Assembly: GCF_002257705.1 (NCBI RefSeq)
Contig: NZ_LSLK01000068.1
Span: 1-45,981 of the forward strand
DNA length: 45,981 nucleotides
DNA from: Sporomusa silvacetica DSM 10669
GTDB lineage: Bacteria > Bacillota > Negativicutes > Sporomusales > Sporomusaceae
Direction of reading: 5' to 3'
The position numbers were made by a program, and so were the translations under genes. The notes under the pieces were generated by a model. That model was not told where the DNA came from. It worked only from the letters and a program-made list of their open reading frames with translations, and ran no database searches. Shown here in pieces: positions 43,217 to 45,981 of this stretch (within the stretch, counting starts at the first letter, position 1; each line of letters begins with the position of its first letter).

Positions 43217-43252
43217 ATCAACTATTGTTGTAAGACTCTTGGGGAGGTTATT

Positions 43253-43522
43253 ATGAATACTAATCCTAACGCTAGCACAACTTCAGCATCTACGCAAAAG
43301 GTAAAACTGAATTTACAAGACAACTTTTTGAATCAAGCAAAAAAGGAGAATATCCCCGTTATTATTCATTTAGTGAATGGACTTCCGGTAAAAGGTATCG
43401 TCAAGGGATTCGATACTTTCACTGTTATCATAGAAAATGAGGGAAAACAACAGGTCATATATAAACATACGATTTCCACTGTATCACCGCTCAAACAATT
43501 ATCTAAAATTAGTAAGGAATAA
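43253..43522 (+). CDS. hfq: RNA chaperone Hfq
   Basis: 89-residue Sm-like protein that pairs small RNAs with mRNAs as a hexamer. Proximal-face residues are in LNLQDNFLNQAKKENIPVII (Q-x-x-F-L-N), the Sm1 core is VNGLPVKGIVKGFDTFTVII, and Sm2 is QVIYKHTISTVSP (usual Y-K-H-A-I-S, here Thr for Ala). A Ser/Thr/Asn-rich N-terminal extension of about 15 residues precedes the fold. GGGGAGG precedes ATG. It stands alone, not next to miaA as in many genomes, so it may be a second hfq. Confidence 0.9.
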   Translation: MNTNPNASTTSASTQKVKLNLQDNFLNQAKKENIPVIIHLVNGLPVKGIVKGFDTFTVIIENEGKQQVIYKHTISTVSPLKQLSKISKE

Positions 43523-43698
43523 ACAAATGTAGTAAACCAATCATATTAAGCCCCCAAAAGTGTAAAATATAATTTTTAAGTGGCCTCCAATGTTAATTAT
43601 GCAACGCTCTGTGATGCGGGCAGGTTATTAATTCTAATCTTGGCCTCTTAAGGCTTTTCATTGGTTCCTAATCGCCTTAGTGCATTCAAATATTCAAA

Positions 43699-44661
43699 TT
43701 ATTCAATATTAATAGAATCCAAAACAGCACGAACTGTTTTTGCACAATTCTTTAGGTTATTAACTTCTTCTTCCGGTAAATTCAAAGGAAGTCTTTTTTC
43801 AACACCATTTTTGCCAATAACGCAAGGAATACTGAGCGATACTTTTTCAGTAATGCCATATTCACCTTCAAAGGTAACAGAAACTGGCCCCACAAAACGT
43901 TCATCATACATAACTGCTTTGGCAAGACGAACAGCGCCCATGGCAATACCCGTATTAGTCCAGCCTTTACCGTTTAGTACATCGTAAGCAACTTGCACAA
44001 CTTGTTTACCAATAGCTCCTTTATCAAGTGGTGTTTCAATGCCAAAATATTGATCCAATTGGGTTACCGGAATGCCACCGATATTTACCATACTCCACGC
44101 CGGAAAAGCAGAATTTCCATGTTCACCTAACATAAAAGCTTGTACACCGGTAGGTGCTACATTGTAACGATCTGCAATAATTCGTTTTAGGCGAGCTGTT
44201 TCAAGCGTTGTACCTGTGCCAAATAATTTCCCCTTGGGATAACCGAAGTGATTTGCAGCATAGTAGGTCGTAATATCAAGAGGATTGGTAATAAAAATAA
44301 TTACAGCATCTTTAGTGTATTTAATAATTTGGCTCATAACGTCTTTAACAGTTTCCGCGTTGCGACCAGCCAAAACAAGACGATCCAAATTTTCCCCCGG
44401 CATGATACTAGGTCCTGCACACATAATTATTACCTTAGCATCGGCACAGTCCTCGTAGGTGCCTTTATGTACGTTAATGTTCGCGTTATAGTCAAAAGGA
44501 GTAGCATGATCAGCGTCTAATGCTTCACCAATGGCCCTTCCTTCTTCAATATCAATCAGAGCAATCTCTGATGCGATTTGATGAGCGACGGCAGTTGTCA
44601 AAACTTGAGACCCTACATGCCCTACTCCAATAATTACTAGTTTGTTAGTTGTAGCTGTCAT
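43699..44661 (-). CDS. L-lactate/malate-dehydrogenase-family 2-hydroxyacid dehydrogenase
   Basis: 320 residues. NAD site LVIIGVGHVGSQVLTTAVAH (about residues 8-27), Asp in IALIDIEEGRA, ITNPLDITTYYAA, and catalytic His in MLGEHGNSAFPAWS. The specificity loop reads CAGPSIMPGENLDRL: where lactate dehydrogenases have Gln and malate dehydrogenases Arg before the P-G-E, an Ile or Ser stands here. A different 2-oxo acid, such as a branched or aromatic one, is therefore possible. Single gene with GGGGG before ATG 44659-44661. Confidence 0.85.
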   Translation of the reverse strand: MTATTNKLVIIGVGHVGSQVLTTAVAHQIASEIALIDIEEGRAIGEALDADHATPFDYNANINVHKGTYEDCADAKVIIMCAGPSIMPGENLDRLVLAGRNAETVKDVMSQIIKYTKDAVIIFITNPLDITTYYAANHFGYPKGKLFGTGTTLETARLKRIIADRYNVAPTGVQAFMLGEHGNSAFPAWSMVNIGGIPVTQLDQYFGIETPLDKGAIGKQVVQVAYDVLNGKGWTNTGIAMGAVRLAKAVMYDERFVGPVSVTFEGEYGITEKVSLSIPCVIGKNGVEKRLPLNLPEEEVNNLKNCAKTVRAVLDSINIE

Positions 44662-44915
44662 ATAAATACCCCCATTAATTATTACAGAGATTCCACGCTA
44701 AAACTTATTTGTAGCCAAATCATTACATTATACTGTATTTTTGCCTTGCAGTATAATTTTACCACTACGTCCATTTTATTTCCACAAATTATCCATTTGC
44801 AATAACCAACCTCTCTCTATGTTGTAGATAAATTTCTATCAGGCTGTCGAACCAAGTGATCGATCTTTCTTCGCATCTTCCGCTACATAATCCTTGTTAA
44901 AAATCATAGATATAG
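44662..44915. other. Intergenic, nothing recognised
   Basis: Promoter region of the dehydrogenase at 43699 and trailing sequence of the rRNA region. No frame with ribosome site and no structured RNA is evident. Confidence 0.45.
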
Positions 44916-44953
44916 AACTCCCCATTACTTACTCAGTAAATAATGGGGAGGTT
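44916..44953 (-). terminator. Terminator after the tRNA-Gly fragment
   Basis: AACTCCCCATTACTTACT pairs with AGTAAATAATGGGGAGGTT (one or two mismatches); on the minus strand T-rich sequence follows. It directly abuts the CCA end of the tRNA fragment. Confidence 0.65.
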
Positions 44954-44954
44954 C

Positions 44955-45048
44955 TGGAGCGGGTGAAGGGAATCGAACCCTCGTAGCTAGCTTGGGAAGC
45001 TAGAGCTTTTCCTAATCTCCCAGGCCACTCCAACCAAGTACCTTCGGC
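44955..45048 (-). pseudogene. Chimeric 5S rRNA / tRNA-Gly fragment
   Basis: Minus strand: from about 45048 to 45008 the sequence equals the 3' part of the nearby 5S gene (GCCGAAGGTACTTGGTTGG ... GGCCTGGGAGATTAGGAA), then it changes at once into the 3' part of a tRNA-Gly: AGCTCTAGC, anticodon loop TTCCCAA (CCC), GCTAG, GGTTCGATTCC, and CACCCGCTCCA. The tRNA lacks its 5' acceptor strand and D arm, so it cannot fold as a tRNA; the 5S piece lacks its 5' part. Confidence 0.85.
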
Positions 45049-45180
45049 TACTACGACCGTCCATACCCCATCTGCTTCGTTGTCACTGCGGGCGTCCCCT
45101 CCGACGTACTTCCAGTACGACTACGGCGACATCCTCGCTCCGCCTTGCACCTGAGGCACTCTGAACGGTCTAAGCGTTAC
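45049..45180 (-). repeat. GC-rich structured intergenic element
   Basis: Between the 5S terminator and the chimeric fragment. It is richer in GC than its surroundings, is bounded by AGACCGTTCAGA-like and GGACGGTC pieces, and contains GTCGTACTGGAAGTACGTC, a short hairpin. It resembles dispersed repeat elements of Firmicutes with a CAGTGACAACG core; only this copy is in the window. Confidence 0.45.
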
Positions 45181-45185
45181 AGCAA

Positions 45186-45220
45186 TAAAAAACACCTACA
45201 ACATATAGTAGGTGTTTTAA
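45186..45220 (-). terminator. Terminator of the 16S-5S transcript
   Basis: AACACCTAC and GTAGGTGTT pair perfectly around AACATATA; on the minus strand TTTTTTATT follows. It starts 5 nt beyond the 5S 3' end. Confidence 0.8.
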
Positions 45221-45224
45221 TCAA

Positions 45225-45339
45225 CCAGCAACTTCCTAATCTCCCAGGCCGTTTCCAACCAAGTACCTTCGGCGTTTGTGGGCTTAATTACTGTGTTCGG
45301 TATGGGAACAGATAGGGCCCCACAGCTATCGTAACTGGA
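45225..45339 (-). rRNA. rrf: 5S ribosomal RNA
   Basis: About 115 nt on the minus strand with the universal blocks GTGGGGCCCTATCTG-type 5' part, CCCATACCGAACACAG (loop B/C), and GGTACTTGGTTGGAAACGGCC followed by CTGGGAGATTAGG. Ends are estimated from the terminal stem (CCAGTTAC... / ...TTGCTGG). It follows the 16S gene by about 165 nt with no 23S between, and a terminator follows it. Confidence 0.92.
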
Positions 45340-45502
45340 TATTTTGTTCTCAGGAATATCTATGTTACCATAGCCACTGGTTTATTTCAACAAGTAACTT
45401 CTGGTAATTTGCATTCCCTCAAAACCAAACAATGTAAGAGTTATCATCTGCCAAATGTACCGACCTGGAAGTAGTTCGAGTGTTACCTCGAACGGTTCTC
45501 CC

Positions 45503-45981
<479 letters not shown>

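Noticed and set aside
44955..45030. Functional tRNA-Gly gene
   Set aside because: The 5' acceptor strand and D arm are replaced by 5S sequence; no GCGGGTG partner for the CACCCGC end is present upstream.

Overview
The window looks like chromosome of an anaerobic, spore-forming, outer-membrane-bearing Firmicute, most likely a Sporomusaceae/Negativicutes member (inference). Reasons: a T-box leader, a clostridial-type c-di-GMP riboswitch, strong GGAGG ribosome sites, desulfoferrodoxin plus rubrerythrin, corrinoid methyl-transfer proteins, a spore-coat-like fragment, a complete RND pump/adaptor pair (expected of a diderm) and Negativicutes-like 16S sequence at the right edge.

Layout. 1-3600: end of a possible transposase, a CadA-type metal ATPase and its ArsR/CadC repressor. 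3660-5540: valine T-box leader and branched-chain aminotransferase, followed by a multi-hairpin repeat also found at 2.8 and 33.1 kb. 5567-7700: a STAS protein behind a c-di-GMP-I riboswitch with terminator, then type II NADH dehydrogenase. 7730-9280: two half-size permeases and a MarR repressor, with the same operator TAGTTAA-N7-TTAACTA before both transcription units. 9500-9680: IS21-like remnant. 9750-22500: a long minus-strand catabolic cluster read as GntR regulator, three tandem leader repeats carrying 32-bp palindromes, split UxaA/SuyAB-type lyase, MFS carrier, two enolase-superfamily dehydratases, two more MFS carriers, a 2-hydroxyacid dehydrogenase, a TDT-family carrier and a cupin. 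No aldolase or kinase is present, so the substrate is open; a sugar acid or sulfolactate-like hydroxy acid both fit.

22.8-29.2 kb: a Cache-type chemoreceptor, decayed gene fragments (one a second GntR regulator with its operators still visible), then a plus-strand unit of HutC-type regulator, frameshifted corrinoid protein, DUF1638 protein and UroD-like methyltransferase. 29.4-33.5 kb: an aminotransferase, a group of very small genes with strong ribosome sites, and a frameshifted GGDEF protein. 33.5-41 kb: soluble PocR-type chemoreceptor, rubrerythrin and superoxide reductase, RND pump and adaptor. 41.4-44.7 kb: quinone-oxidoreductase-like enzyme, cupin, stand-alone Hfq, lactate/malate-dehydrogenase-family enzyme.

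44.9-45.98 kb: rRNA region on the minus strand: partial 16S with a long extra hairpin near its 3' end, a 5S gene directly after it (no 23S between), a terminator, then a chimeric fragment made of the 3' part of a 5S gene joined to the 3' part of a tRNA-Gly. All functional names rest on reading motifs by eye; no database search was possible.
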